Shown here: in pieces, positions 51,604 to 61,099 of the stretch
Numbering within the stretch: position 1 is the first letter of the stretch
Layout: each line of letters starts with the position of its first letter
From: an uncultured Flavihumibacter sp.
Lineage (GTDB): Bacteria > Bacteroidota > Bacteroidia > Chitinophagales > Chitinophagaceae
Reading direction: 5' to 3'
Assembly: GCA_902168105.1 (NCBI GenBank)
Contig: CABHOY010000065.1
Span: 1-64,000 of the forward strand
Length of the DNA: 64,000 bases
Program-made: the position numbers and the translations under genes
The notes under the pieces: generated by a model
What the model was told of the DNA's origin: nothing
The model's database searches: none
Seen by the model: only the letters and a program-made list of their open reading frames with translations

Positions 51604-53097
51604 TCAGGATAGCTGTCTTTTTTTCTTTTTATTTTTCTGATAGACGTCGGAAGTCAGCCATAAACCGATAAACATTAATAACCCGTTGATGACGAGTAAT
51701 TCCAAGCCGATCTTATAGTCATTAAAAAGATATGACTGACACATTTCAAGTCCATAACAAAGAATAGGCGCTGATATAGCAATAGCAGGCACCATTTTAT
51801 CATTCACCACACGTTTGGTCAGGATACCGAAAGCAAATAGCCCCAGTAATGGTCCGTAAGTATAAGACGCTACCTTCAGTATTACAGATATCATGCTATG
51901 GCTGTCAATATACTTAAACACCAATACGATCAGCAGGAAGATGAAGGTAAAGGCAAGATGTACATACTGCCTGGTCCTCTTCCGCTCTTTCTCTGACAGA
52001 TCATTCCGGCGTTGAATATTCAGGATATCAATACAGAAAGAAGAGGTCAGCGCTGTAATAGCCCCATCTGCACTGGGGAATAATGCAGAGATCAATGCGA
52101 TGATAAAGATCACAGAAATAGCCGCAGGCATACGCTGGGCATCCAGTGCGAGTGTAGGGAACAACTGATCTGAAGCAGCGGTTACGCCAATAGTTTCAGC
52201 ATAGAGGTACAACAGTCCGCCGAGGAACAGGAACATGAGGATCACCACGCCAAAGATCAGGCTTAACGTCATTACGTTCTTCTGTGCATCCACCAGTCGT
52301 TTAACAGATATGTTCTTCTGCATCATTTCCTGGTCCATCCCGGTCATAGTGATCGTTATGAATGCGCCCCCAAGCATTTGTTTGAAGAAAAACAAGGGAC
52401 TGTTCGGGTCAGTAAAAAATACCTGTGACATCCCTCTTTCTCCCATCGCCTGCAGACTACTACCAATATTCAGATCAAGGCGGTTAAGAATATAAATAAT
52501 ACAGATCACGAGTCCTGCCAGCATACAGGTGGTTTGCAACGTATCAGTATACACGATCGTCTTCACACCACCTTCAAAAGTATACAACAGGATCATCAGC
52601 AGGATGATCGCTGTAGTCAACCAGAAAGGCACCTGGAACTGATCTTTGAATGCCTCTTCCAATAAGTTCTGCAGGATATTTACTACGAGGTACAACCTTG
52701 CTGTGGCCCCCAGCGTTCTTGATAGAATAAAGAAGGAAGCGCCGGTCTTATAAGACTTTGTACCAAAGCGGGTACTGAAATAATTATAGATAGAGGTCAG
52801 CTGTAAGCGGTAATATAAAGGCAGCAGCACAAATGCGATCACGACATATCCCATCATATTGCCCAATGCCACCTGCATGTAACCGAAAGCCGTCTTGCCT
52901 ACATCTCCCGGTACACTTACAAAAGTGACGCCGCTGAGTGAAGTACCGATCATGCCGAAAGCTACCAGCATCCAGTTACTATTACGGTTGCCTATGAAGA
53001 AAGACTCATTGTTCGAATTGCGGCCGGTATACCAAGCTACGATCAATAGAATAACGAAATAGGCAATGACAATAGAAAACAAAAGGCCTGGTGTCAT
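51604..53097 (-). CDS. Sodium:solute symporter (SSS family) in muramic acid operon
   Basis: About 497 residues from the ATG at 53097 (MTPGLLFSIVIAYFVILLIV); upstream in-frame residues are polar and lie in the promoter region. About thirteen membrane helices. SSS motifs include NRNSNWMLVAFGMIGTSLSG, VTFVSVPGDVGKTAFGYMQV, FEGGVKTIVYTDTLQTTCML and ISALFPSADGAITALTSSFC. Transport is driven by sodium ions across the inner membrane. Its gene is first in the operon with murQ and anmK, so MurNAc, anhydro-MurNAc or a related amino sugar is the likely substrate (inference; an SSS-type transporter next to MurQ is also known from Tannerella forsythia, from memory). Confidence 0.92.
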   Translation of the reverse strand: MTPGLLFSIVIAYFVILLIVAWYTGRNSNNESFFIGNRNSNWMLVAFGMIGTSLSGVTFVSVPGDVGKTAFGYMQVALGNMMGYVVIAFVLLPLYYRLQLTSIYNYFSTRFGTKSYKTGASFFILSRTLGATARLYLVVNILQNLLEEAFKDQFQVPFWLTTAIILLMILLYTFEGGVKTIVYTDTLQTTCMLAGLVICIIYILNRLDLNIGSSLQAMGERGMSQVFFTDPNSPLFFFKQMLGGAFITITMTGMDQEMMQKNISVKRLVDAQKNVMTLSLIFGVVILMFLFLGGLLYLYAETIGVTAASDQLFPTLALDAQRMPAAISVIFIIALISALFPSADGAITALTSSFCIDILNIQRRNDLSEKERKRTRQYVHLAFTFIFLLIVLVFKYIDSHSMISVILKVASYTYGPLLGLFAFGILTKRVVNDKMVPAIAISAPILCYGLEMCQSYLFNDYKIGLELLVINGLLMFIGLWLTSDVYQKNKKKKRQLS

Positions 53098-53243
53098 AAA
53101 GTAGAATTTCAGTTGATTAAAGCCGCATAAAAACGCACATTCACATTTCAATATAAATACAAAAACGCAAAAAACGCAGAATTCTATGCAGAAAAACGAA
53201 TAAATTTATATTTTCACAGTACTTCTACCAAAACCACGTGCAT
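53098..53243. promoter_or_regulatory. Divergent promoter region with repeated AAAAACGCA boxes
   Basis: Exact AAAAACGCA occurs at 53129-53137, 53161-53169 and 53170-53178, and AAAAACGAA at 53192-53200. The boxes lie between the symporter (start 53097, minus) and GH9 (start 53244, plus) genes. One more exact copy lies before the DeoR-type gene. They are candidate binding sites for that regulator. Confidence 0.5.
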
Positions 53244-55691
53244 ATGAAAAAGCTGTTCCTGCTGGTATTGTCCGCATTTATCAGCCTTCCAATGTTTGCC
53301 GGCTGGATACGCATTAACCAGCTTGGTTATGCGCCTCAGAGCAGCAAAGTTGCAGTATGGTGCAGTAAAGAACAAGATACATTAAAATATTTTGAACTGG
53401 TTAATGCCAGCACGGGCCGTGTAGTATTCAAACATGCATCGGGCAGGGCTGCAGGAGCGTATGGACCTTTCAGGCAAACCAGCCGGCTGGACTTCTCCGC
53501 ATTCACTACCGCCGGCCGGTATTACCTGCAGGCAGGTGGAGCAAAGTCGCCCGTATTTGCAATCAGTGACGATGTATATAAAGGCGCTGCTGACTTCTGC
53601 CTCCGGTACATGCGCCAGCAGCGGAATGGCTTTAATCCTTTCCTGAAAGATTCCTGCCATACACATGATGGCTTCCCTGTATATGGGCCTGATAGCGTTT
53701 TTGTGCCTGTTTCGGGTGGGTGGCATGATGCTTCGGATTATCTGCAATATGTTACCACTTCCGCTAATGCTACGTGGCATCTGCTGGCAGCGTACCGGGA
53801 CTTTCCAGGCGTATTTACAGACTCATTACAGGCCAATGGACTATTGGGCGATAATGGTATCGCCGATGTACTGGATGAGGCAAAATGGGGTCTGGATTGG
53901 CTTATTAAAATGAATCCACAGGATGACAGAATGTATAATCAAGTGGGAGATGACCGTGACCACCAGGGTATGCGTATCCCAAAGCAGGATACAAATTTCT
54001 ATGGCCGCGGACTGGAACGCCCTGTCTACTTCTGTACCGGCGAGCCCCAGGGATTGTTGAAGTATAAGAACCGCAGCACAGGTGTTGCTTCTACCGCAGG
54101 AAAATTCAGCAGCTGCTTTGCATTGGGTACACAGCTATTCACTGGCTTGCAGTCATCTTATGCCGATACACTAATACATAAAGCAAAAGCTGCTTATCAA
54201 CTCGGCATCAATAAACCGGGTGTTTGTCAGACAGCCCCAGGACGTTCTCCTTATTTCTATGAAGAGGATAACTGGACAGATGATATGGAACTGGCCGCAG
54301 CTTCTCTGGGTGGCGCCTATCTCGATAAGGCCTGGACCTTTGCACGACAGGAACCTGTCACTCCCTGGCTGGGGCAAGATACCGCCCGTCATTATCAATG
54401 GTACCCATTCATCAATCAGGGGCATGCAGAGCTGGCAAAACTATCTACCGGAACGAAAAGAGATACGTTGATCAGTTACTATAAAGAAGGTATTGAGCGC
54501 GTATGGCGTAAGGCTTCACAGAATGCTTTCTACCGGGGTATTCCTTTCATCTGGTGCAGCAACAATCTCACCGTGGCATTTGCTATCCAATGTTACTGGT
54601 ACCGGCAGTTGAGCGGAGATGCTACCTACATACAACTGGAACAGGCCTGCTTTGACTGGATCTTCGGCTGCAATCCCTGGGGTACTGCCATGGTATACGG
54701 ATTACCACAACATGGAGATACGCCTGCAGATCCCCACTCCTCTTTTACCCACCTAAAACAATACCCGATTGACGGCGGACTGGTAGATGGTCCTGTTTAC
54801 ACCAACATTTTTAAAAACCTGATCGGTATACAATTGCAGGACGCGGATGAATACGCGGAATTTCAAAGCGACCTCGCAGTATATCATGATGACTATGGCG
54901 ATTACAGCACCAATGAACCTACCATGGATGGCACTGCCGTATTGATCTATCTTCTTGCAGCACAGGAAAACGCCGCCAGACAAAAAGGTTATACCGTTAC
55001 ACAAGGTGGCATTACAAGGATGGACAGCACCAGGAAAGAAATAGCCCTGGTATTTACCGGCGATGAATTTGGAGAAGGCTTAAGTCACATCACTAATACG
55101 CTACAGCAACAAAAAGTGAAAGGGTCTTTTTTCTTTACGGGGAATTTCTACAGCAACACAAGCTTCCGGCGGGATATTAAACGGCTATATGCCAATGGGC
55201 ATTACCTGGGGCCACATTCAGACAAACACCTGTTATACTGTGACTGGAAAAAGCGGGACAGTCTGCTCGTAACACAACAACAATTTAATGCTGATATGAA
55301 AGCGAACCTCGCTAAGATGCAGCAACTGGGTATTGATACGACAAAGGTGCATTGTTATATCCCGCCTTATGAATGGTGGAATAAAACAGTTGCACAATGG
55401 TCCGAACAACTCGGATTACAGATCGTCTGTTTTACACCGGGAACCGGTAGTAATGCGGATTACACCTATCCACAGATGGGCGCTTCCTATAAAAGCAGTG
55501 AAGCTATTTTAAGGTCTGTAAAAGCATTTGAAAAGAACAGGCCGGGCAAATTAAACGGGGTAATATTACTAGTCCATGCCGGCACAGACGTAAGAAGAAA
55601 AGATAAATTCTACGTGCAGTTAAATGCACTGATCAACTATTTGAAACAACAAGGTTATCATTTTAAAAAGGTAGATGAGCTGGTTATCTAA
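53244..55691 (+). CDS. Secreted GH9 glycosidase fused to a polysaccharide-deacetylase-like (CE4) domain
   Basis: 815 residues from the ATG at 53244. Signal peptide 1-19, an N-terminal immunoglobulin-like CelD_N domain (WIRINQLGYAPQSSKVAVWC), a GH9 catalytic domain about 105-580 (GGWHDASDYLQYVTTSANAT with the catalytic Asp pair; CNPWGTAMVYGLP; STNEPTMDGTAVLIYLLAA with the acid Glu) and a NodB-like domain about 595-815. The NodB part shows VFTGDEFGEG (D then E in place of the usual DD), PHSDKH (H-x-x-x-H type), IPPYEWW and LLVHAGTD. A deacetylase joined to a GH9 suits removal of N-acetyl groups followed by cleavage of glucosaminyl bonds (inference). Divergent from the symporter-murQ-anmK genes; overlaps the proA end by 8 bp. 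Confidence 0.9.
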   Translation: MKKLFLLVLSAFISLPMFAGWIRINQLGYAPQSSKVAVWCSKEQDTLKYFELVNASTGRVVFKHASGRAAGAYGPFRQTSRLDFSAFTTAGRYYLQAGGAKSPVFAISDDVYKGAADFCLRYMRQQRNGFNPFLKDSCHTHDGFPVYGPDSVFVPVSGGWHDASDYLQYVTTSANATWHLLAAYRDFPGVFTDSLQANGLLGDNGIADVLDEAKWGLDWLIKMNPQDDRMYNQVGDDRDHQGMRIPKQDTNFYGRGLERPVYFCTGEPQGLLKYKNRSTGVASTAGKFSSCFALGTQLFTGLQSSYADTLIHKAKAAYQLGINKPGVCQTAPGRSPYFYEEDNWTDDMELAAASLGGAYLDKAWTFARQEPVTPWLGQDTARHYQWYPFINQGHAELAKLSTGTKRDTLISYYKEGIERVWRKASQNAFYRGIPFIWCSNNLTVAFAIQCYWYRQLSGDATYIQLEQACFDWIFGCNPWGTAMVYGLPQHGDTPADPHSSFTHLKQYPIDGGLVDGPVYTNIFKNLIGIQLQDADEYAEFQSDLAVYHDDYGDYSTNEPTMDGTAVLIYLLAAQENAARQKGYTVTQGGITRMDSTRKEIALVFTGDEFGEGLSHITNTLQQQKVKGSFFFTGNFYSNTSFRRDIKRLYANGHYLGPHSDKHLLYCDWKKRDSLLVTQQQFNADMKANLAKMQQLGIDTTKVHCYIPPYEWWNKTVAQWSEQLGLQIVCFTPGTGSNADYTYPQMGASYKSSEAILRSVKAFEKNRPGKLNGVILLVHAGTDVRRKDKFYVQLNALINYLKQQGYHFKKVDELVI

Positions 55692-56931
55692 CCTGCCCAT
55701 CTCCTCTTACAAACCATTTTTCAGTCACCAGTTTCTCCAGTGCAAATGGTCCGCGGGCATGTAACTTCTGCGTTGAGATACCTATCTCAGCGCCCAAACC
55801 GAATACACCACCATCTGTAAACCTGGTGGAAGCATTCACATATACTGCGGCGGCATCCACTTCATTGAGGAAGCGTTCACTGATGGCTGTGTTTGTTGAT
55901 ATAATCGCTTCAGAATGTTTGGAAGAATATTCCTGTATATGCTGCATGGCTTCTTCAACTCCATTCACCACTTTAACAGAACATTTGAAGTCGAGGAACT
56001 CACGCCCGAAATCGGCAGGCGTTGCGCGTATCAGGTAAGGATATTCCAACGCTTCTAATATGTTGTATGATACTTCATCGGCAAAGATCTCCACGTCATA
56101 ATCCTGTAATGAATCGGCCAGCAGCCGCAGTAATCCGGGCGCTACCTGTTCATCCACCAACACGGTATCCAGCGCGTTACATACAGAAGGACGGGATACT
56201 TTTGCATTGGTAATGATCGCGCTTGCCTTTTCGATATCGGCGGTTTTCTCCACATAAGTATGGCAAACACCGGCACCTGTTTCTATCACAGGCACTTTAG
56301 AATTAGCACGTACATAGTCGATCAGTTGCTGAGAGCCACGGGGAATGATGATATCAATATATTTTACGGCCGTCAGCATTTCACCGATCAGCGCTCTGTC
56401 CACCGGTAATAACTGCACGGCATTCACATCCACTTTAAACTCTTCCAGCACTTCACGGATCAGGTTTACGAGAATGATATTCGTATGAAAAGCATCTGTA
56501 CCTCCACGCAATACGGCAACGTTGCCAGACCTGATACAGAGGGCGGCAACGTCGAGTGTAACATTGGGACGCGACTCATAGATCACACCTACTACGCCCA
56601 AGGGCGCAGTACGTTTCTGCACATATAAACCATTATCCAGTGTTCTTTCCAGCACCAGTTGATTAGCTGGGTCAGGTAACTCTGCAATATCTTTCAGACT
56701 CAATGCCAGCTGTTGTATACGATCGGCATTGAGTAATAATCTGTCTTTCTTCGGATCCTGGTCAGACATCTTATCCAGGTCCTTTTTATTTTCTGCGACA
56801 ATATCAGCTGTCTGCGCTACTATGCGGGCAGCCAGCTTATACAGCAATTGCAGTTTCTGTTCGTCAGGCAGCGTCTTTACAGAGCGTGTGGCCGCTTGCG
56901 CCTGCACCAGTAATGGTTGTATAGATTCCAT
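55684..56931 (-). CDS. proA: Gamma-glutamyl phosphate reductase
   Basis: 415 residues, NADPH-dependent reduction of glutamyl-5-phosphate to glutamate semialdehyde in proline synthesis. ALDH-superfamily motifs: APLGVVGVIYESRPNVTLDV, SGNVAVLRGGTDAFHTN, VPVIETGAGVCHTYVEKTAD, the catalytic cysteine in RPSVCNALDTVLVDE, and VYVNASTRFTDGGVFGLGAE, IGISTQKLHARGPF. Second gene of a proB-proA operon (23 bp gap). Its 3' end overlaps the convergent GH9 gene by 8 bp. Confidence 0.97.
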   Translation of the reverse strand: MESIQPLLVQAQAATRSVKTLPDEQKLQLLYKLAARIVAQTADIVAENKKDLDKMSDQDPKKDRLLLNADRIQQLALSLKDIAELPDPANQLVLERTLDNGLYVQKRTAPLGVVGVIYESRPNVTLDVAALCIRSGNVAVLRGGTDAFHTNIILVNLIREVLEEFKVDVNAVQLLPVDRALIGEMLTAVKYIDIIIPRGSQQLIDYVRANSKVPVIETGAGVCHTYVEKTADIEKASAIITNAKVSRPSVCNALDTVLVDEQVAPGLLRLLADSLQDYDVEIFADEVSYNILEALEYPYLIRATPADFGREFLDFKCSVKVVNGVEEAMQHIQEYSSKHSEAIISTNTAISERFLNEVDAAAVYVNASTRFTDGGVFGLGAEIGISTQKLHARGPFALEKLVTEKWFVRGDGQVR

Positions 56932-56954
56932 CTTCCGCTTGTTTTACATTGTTT

Positions 56955-57989
56955 TTATAACAACACGATGTCATCTGCGTGCGCGATCTCCAGGTTCTGT
57001 GTTTTGCCATCTTCCGATAACAGTTCTGAAGAAACCTTTGCTCGTGCTACTGCGATCACATTATGCTCTTCATCGACGATCTCAAAAACCTCGCCTCCTT
57101 CAAATCGTTCCAGTACGGTCAGCACACCGACAGCCAGCAAGCTACGTCTTTTCTGCAGAGCTGACAGCGCACCCTCGTCAACCAACACCCTACCGGTTAC
57201 CAAACTGCCGCTGGCCAGCCACTTCTTACGGGCAGGCATGCTGCAGGGTTGTGGCAGGCACAAGGTACCTGTTTCTCCGGCGATGGCATTCAGAATGCCG
57301 TCCTGGGTATGAATACCAAATATCACCACTTTGATCCCCATGCGGGTAGCCAAACGGGCAAAAGTCAGTTTAGACACCATTCCTCCCAATCCCAGGCTTG
57401 ATTTTTTGGTATCTGCCAGCGATAAAACCGATTCATCGATCGTGTCTATCTTGGGCACCACCTTACCTTCCCTGTCCAGTACCCCGCCTACGGAAGTGCT
57501 GAACAGCAGCATGGAAGCACCAAAACCAACGGCAATCAGGGTCGCCAGTTCATCGTTGTCGGAGAATTTCAGTTCAAGGTCACTCACCACGTCATTCTCG
57601 TTAGCCACGGGTATTACGCCGCTGGCCCAGAGTTCTTCATATGTTTTTTTCAGCTGGAGGAACTGCGCCCTGTTGCTGAAATGTCTGCGTTCACAAAGGC
57701 TTTGCGCAATGGCAATGTCGTACGGGGCAAAATACCGGGCGTACTTGCTCAGCAACAAGGGGTTACCGATGGCGGCTGCCGCCTTACGCTCACTCATGGT
57801 ACCACTGTAATGTTTCAGGTACTTCTTGCCCGCGGCTACTGCTCCGGATGATACCAATACGATATTGTATCCTTCCTGTAAGTCCGCTACCTGCCTCGCT
57901 ATGGAGGCTACTATTGTTTCATCCAGCTCTCCATTTTCGTGTGTAATGGAGGCTGTTCCAAATTTTATTACTAATATCGGTTTCGTCAC
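56955..57989 (-). CDS. proB: Glutamate 5-kinase
   Basis: 344 residues. It phosphorylates glutamate for proline synthesis. Amino-acid-kinase domain: VIKFGTASIT, IVLVSSGAVAAGKKYL, PVANENDVVSDLELKFSDND, ELATLIAVGFGASMLLFSTS, and SSLGLGGMVSKLTFARLATR. A C-terminal PUA domain follows (about 255-335, GSLVTGRVLVDEGALSALQK, RSLLAVGVLTVLERFEGGEV). The start is a GTG at 57989 (VTKPILVIKFG), the only start fitting the family N-terminus. Together with proA it forms a two-gene operon. Confidence 0.96.
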   Translation of the reverse strand: MTKPILVIKFGTASITHENGELDETIVASIARQVADLQEGYNIVLVSSGAVAAGKKYLKHYSGTMSERKAAAAIGNPLLLSKYARYFAPYDIAIAQSLCERRHFSNRAQFLQLKKTYEELWASGVIPVANENDVVSDLELKFSDNDELATLIAVGFGASMLLFSTSVGGVLDREGKVVPKIDTIDESVLSLADTKKSSLGLGGMVSKLTFARLATRMGIKVVIFGIHTQDGILNAIAGETGTLCLPQPCSMPARKKWLASGSLVTGRVLVDEGALSALQKRRSLLAVGVLTVLERFEGGEVFEIVDEEHNVIAVARAKVSSELLSEDGKTQNLEIAHADDIVLL

Positions 57990-58140
57990 TGCTCGCTGAA
58001 TTTGCCGACAAAATATTGAAAATGCCTCATTTTTTCATTATTTACATTTCATTTAAAGTCTTTTACCCGTCTGTGACATCCTGTTTAAGCCGGAACTATT
58101 ATTTTGCAAGGTTATCTAATCGTTAAAACACATATTGACA

Positions 58141-60450
58141 ATGGGCGCACGCTTGGCTACTCGTCTTTCTTTATTCACCGCATTTTCTTTATGTACCCAG
58201 CTTTCCCTGCAGGCGCAGGACAAAAACCTGGTACAATACGTAAAACCCATTATCGGTACTGAAAAAATGGGGCATACTTATCCCGGAGCTACCGTGCCAT
58301 TCGGAATGGTACAACTAAGCCCGGAAACAGATACGCTTCCATATGAGATGAACGGTCGTTACAACCCGGACGTTTATAAATACTGTGCAGGTTATCAGTA
58401 TGTTGATAAGACCATTACAGGATTTAGTCATACTCATTTCAGCGGCACCGGTCACTCTGACCTGGGCGATTTCCTGATCATGCCGACTACAGGTAAACTG
58501 TACCTGAATCCCGGCACTGCCAGCAATCCGGAAAGTGGTTACCGATCCACCTTCTCACATGATAACGAAGTAGCCGAAGCGGATTACTATAAAGTAAAAC
58601 TTGATAAATATAACATTACAGCTGAACTGACCACTACTAACCGTGTGGGTTTTCACCAGTATACGTTTGCAGAAGCAACAGACCAGGCGCATATCGTACT
58701 CGATCTGATGGCTGGCATTTATAACTATGGCAATAAGAACGTGTGGACGTTTGTAAGAGTGGAGAACGATACGCTGATCACCGGTTATCGTCAAACAAAC
58801 GGATGGGCGCGTACTAGGACAGAATATTTCGCAATGTCATTTTCCAAACCCATCTCCCACTATGGTCATCAGAACTATGCCAATGACGTGTACAAAGGTT
58901 TCTGGCGTAAGTTTGATGTAGCACATGATTTCCCTGAAATGGCGGGACGGCAGATCAGGGCATGGTTTGACTTCAAAGTGCAGGCAGGCGAAAAAGTGAA
59001 GATCAAGCTTGCATTGTCTCCAGTAAGCACAGAAGGCGCACTGGCAAACCTGCGTGCTGAAATACCGGGATGGGACTTTGAAAAAGTAAAAAAGGAGGGA
59101 CAGGCACAATGGAATAAAGAGCTGCATAAGATCACTGCACAGCTGAACAGCAATGAGGAAATGATCAGCTTTTATACCGCCATGTACCATGCTTTCCTGA
59201 GCCCAACTACCTATATGGACATTGACGGCAGCTACCGCGGCCTGGATCAGAACAACCACAAAGCAGAAGGTTTTACCAATTATACTACTTTCTCCCTTTG
59301 GGATACTTACAGAGCGTTGCATCCTTTATTCAACGTGATACAGCCTAAACGCAATGCTGATATGATCCAGTCAATGCTTGCGCATTATGACCAGAGCGTA
59401 CAGCATATGCTGCCAGTATGGTCACACTATGCAAATGAGAACTGGTGTATGATCGGTTATCACAGCGTGTCTCTTATTGCTGACGCGATCATCAAGGGCA
59501 ATGCACCTTTTGACGCAGAGAAGGCGCTGGCAGCCTGTGTAACGACAGCCAGACACCGTACTTATGATGGTATCGGTTACTATATCGACAAAGGTTACGT
59601 ACCTGAAGATAAAAGCGGCGCATCTGTGTCCAAGACGCTGGAATATGCCTATGACGACTGGTGTATAGCGCAGATAGCAAAGAAATTAGGCAAACAGGAT
59701 ATCTATGATGAATTCATCAAACGTTCCCAGAATTACCGCAATGTATATGATGCGAGTATTGGTTATATGCGTCCGCGTTTGAATGACGGCACGTTCCGTG
59801 CAGCATTCGATCCGCTGAAAACAGACAACCAGGGTTTTATTGAGGGTAATGCGTGGAACTACAGCCTGTATGTACCACAATATCCTGCAGACCTGATAGC
59901 GTTGAACGGAGGTAAAAAGAGATTTTCCGGACATCTGGATTCCCTTTTCACCATGCATCTGCCTGATGAATTCTTTGCCGAAACGGAAGACATTTCCCGC
60001 GATGGTATCATTGGCAACTATGTACATGGAAATGAGCCATCCCATCACGTGGCTTACCTTTACAACTGGACAGGAGAGCCATGGAAAACACAGGAAAGAG
60101 TGCGCATGATCCTGAAGAAGATGTATCATACCGGCTCAGCGGGATTGGGAGGTAATGACGACTGTGGACAGATGAGCGCGTGGTATATTTTCACCTCTCT
60201 CGGTTTCTATCCGGTATGTCCGGGTTCTGATCAGTATATACTGGGAAGTCCTGCCGTTAAAGAAGCGACAATCCAGCTGGAGAACGGTAATACGTTCACT
60301 GTAGAAGCACCAAACCAGAGTGATAAGAATGTGTATGTGCAGAAAGTGACGCTAAACGGTCAGCCATTGCTAACCAACAGTATCAGCCATGCAGACATCA
60401 TGAAGGGAGGACGTCTGGTCTTCCAGATGGGAGCAAAACCGAAGAAATAA
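58141..60450 (+). CDS. Alpha-mannosidase-type glycosidase, GH92, secreted
   Basis: 769 residues from the ATG at 58141; a TTG six bases earlier is less likely. Signal peptide ends at LSLQAQ (about 25). GH92 features are KPIIGTEKMGHTYPGATVPF, CAGYQYVDKTITGFSHTHFS, GTGHSDLGDFLIMPTTG, the long (alpha/alpha)6 domain with TTFSLWDTYRALHPLFNVIQ, and HGNEPSHHVAYLYNWTG, DDCGQMSAWYIFTSLGFYPV containing the catalytic acidic residues near calcium ligands. These enzymes act on alpha-mannosides of N-glycans or fungal mannans. It stands alone between proB and a strong terminator, not in a SusCD locus. Confidence 0.95.
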   Translation: MGARLATRLSLFTAFSLCTQLSLQAQDKNLVQYVKPIIGTEKMGHTYPGATVPFGMVQLSPETDTLPYEMNGRYNPDVYKYCAGYQYVDKTITGFSHTHFSGTGHSDLGDFLIMPTTGKLYLNPGTASNPESGYRSTFSHDNEVAEADYYKVKLDKYNITAELTTTNRVGFHQYTFAEATDQAHIVLDLMAGIYNYGNKNVWTFVRVENDTLITGYRQTNGWARTRTEYFAMSFSKPISHYGHQNYANDVYKGFWRKFDVAHDFPEMAGRQIRAWFDFKVQAGEKVKIKLALSPVSTEGALANLRAEIPGWDFEKVKKEGQAQWNKELHKITAQLNSNEEMISFYTAMYHAFLSPTTYMDIDGSYRGLDQNNHKAEGFTNYTTFSLWDTYRALHPLFNVIQPKRNADMIQSMLAHYDQSVQHMLPVWSHYANENWCMIGYHSVSLIADAIIKGNAPFDAEKALAACVTTARHRTYDGIGYYIDKGYVPEDKSGASVSKTLEYAYDDWCIAQIAKKLGKQDIYDEFIKRSQNYRNVYDASIGYMRPRLNDGTFRAAFDPLKTDNQGFIEGNAWNYSLYVPQYPADLIALNGGKKRFSGHLDSLFTMHLPDEFFAETEDISRDGIIGNYVHGNEPSHHVAYLYNWTGEPWKTQERVRMILKKMYHTGSAGLGGNDDCGQMSAWYIFTSLGFYPVCPGSDQYILGSPAVKEATIQLENGNTFTVEAPNQSDKNVYVQKVTLNGQPLLTNSISHADIMKGGRLVFQMGAKPKK

Positions 60451-60466
60451 TCTGCTTTCATATAAC

Positions 60467-60516
60467 AAAGAGGGATGAATGAGAGGACGACCTCTTATCC
60501 ATCCCTCTTTCTTTTT
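60467..60516 (+). terminator. Terminator of the GH92 gene
   Basis: AAAGAGGGATG (60467-60477) and CATCCCTCTTT (60500-60510) form an 11-bp stem. An inner AGAGG/CCTCT pairing extends the hairpin, which is followed by CTTTTTG. Confidence 0.85.
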
Positions 60517-60546
60517 GCGTAAATTTATATGTACTAACCCACATAT

Positions 60547-61050
60547 ATGAAAGCGATCCCGCAGCAGCACAGCTTCAGGTTCCACAACCTGGGCATTGGT
60601 GATATACAGCTGGGCAAAAAGCCGGGGCAGATACCCGGCATGTTACCTTTTCCCTCCTATACCGGTAAAAACAAATTCCGGGTTTATCCTGATGCCGCTC
60701 ATTACCATGTATTTAACGGAATAGCCAGAGGCACAATTGAGAGAGATGATCCAGGTATTGACCTGCAACATCTGTTTACGGGTGTTAATGAAAATGGGTT
60801 TATAAACCGCATTTTCCTCTATCCGCAGGAGGCCAATGAACAACTGGCATGGCGATTGAGTCAGTTATACGGAGAGCCGTCCATAGGGAAGGCCCAGGCA
60901 GGCACGCAAAACGCCTGGATCACAGAAAGTGAAACGGAAGTGACACTATTTAGTCCGGCAGAAAATACAAGCGCTGATATGGTCATTTCGTTCCGTTTCT
61001 TTCATGATCTTCCGGCGTTGAAGGAGTATATCATTGAAGGTAGAACGTAG
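60547..61050 (+). CDS. Hypothetical protein
   Basis: 167 residues, without signal peptide or membrane segment, so cytoplasmic. It opens MKAIPQQHSFRFHNLGIGDI and contains GMLPFPSYTGKNKFRVYPDA and FNGIARGTIERDDPGIDLQH; the second half is NRIFLYPQEANEQLAWRLSQ, LYGEPSIGKAQ, ENTSADMVISFRFFHDLP. The mixed alpha/beta pattern suggests one compact domain. I recognise no family. It has its own space on both sides and a terminator hairpin 29 bp after the stop. Confidence 0.7.
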   Translation: MKAIPQQHSFRFHNLGIGDIQLGKKPGQIPGMLPFPSYTGKNKFRVYPDAAHYHVFNGIARGTIERDDPGIDLQHLFTGVNENGFINRIFLYPQEANEQLAWRLSQLYGEPSIGKAQAGTQNAWITESETEVTLFSPAENTSADMVISFRFFHDLPALKEYIIEGRT

Positions 61051-61079
61051 TTTGTAAGCAGACGTTATACAAAAGAAAA

Positions 61080-61099
61080 GGCCTGCTAAAAAGCAGGCC
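61080..61099 (+). terminator. Hairpin after the hypothetical gene
   Basis: GGCCTGCT (61080-61087) and AGCAGGCC (61092-61099) form a perfect 8-bp stem with an AAAA loop, 29 bp after the stop codon. No T run follows. Confidence 0.6.

Noticed and set aside
53238..53243. GTG start of the GH9 gene
   Set aside because: The ATG two codons later begins a perfect signal peptide (MKKLFLLVLS).
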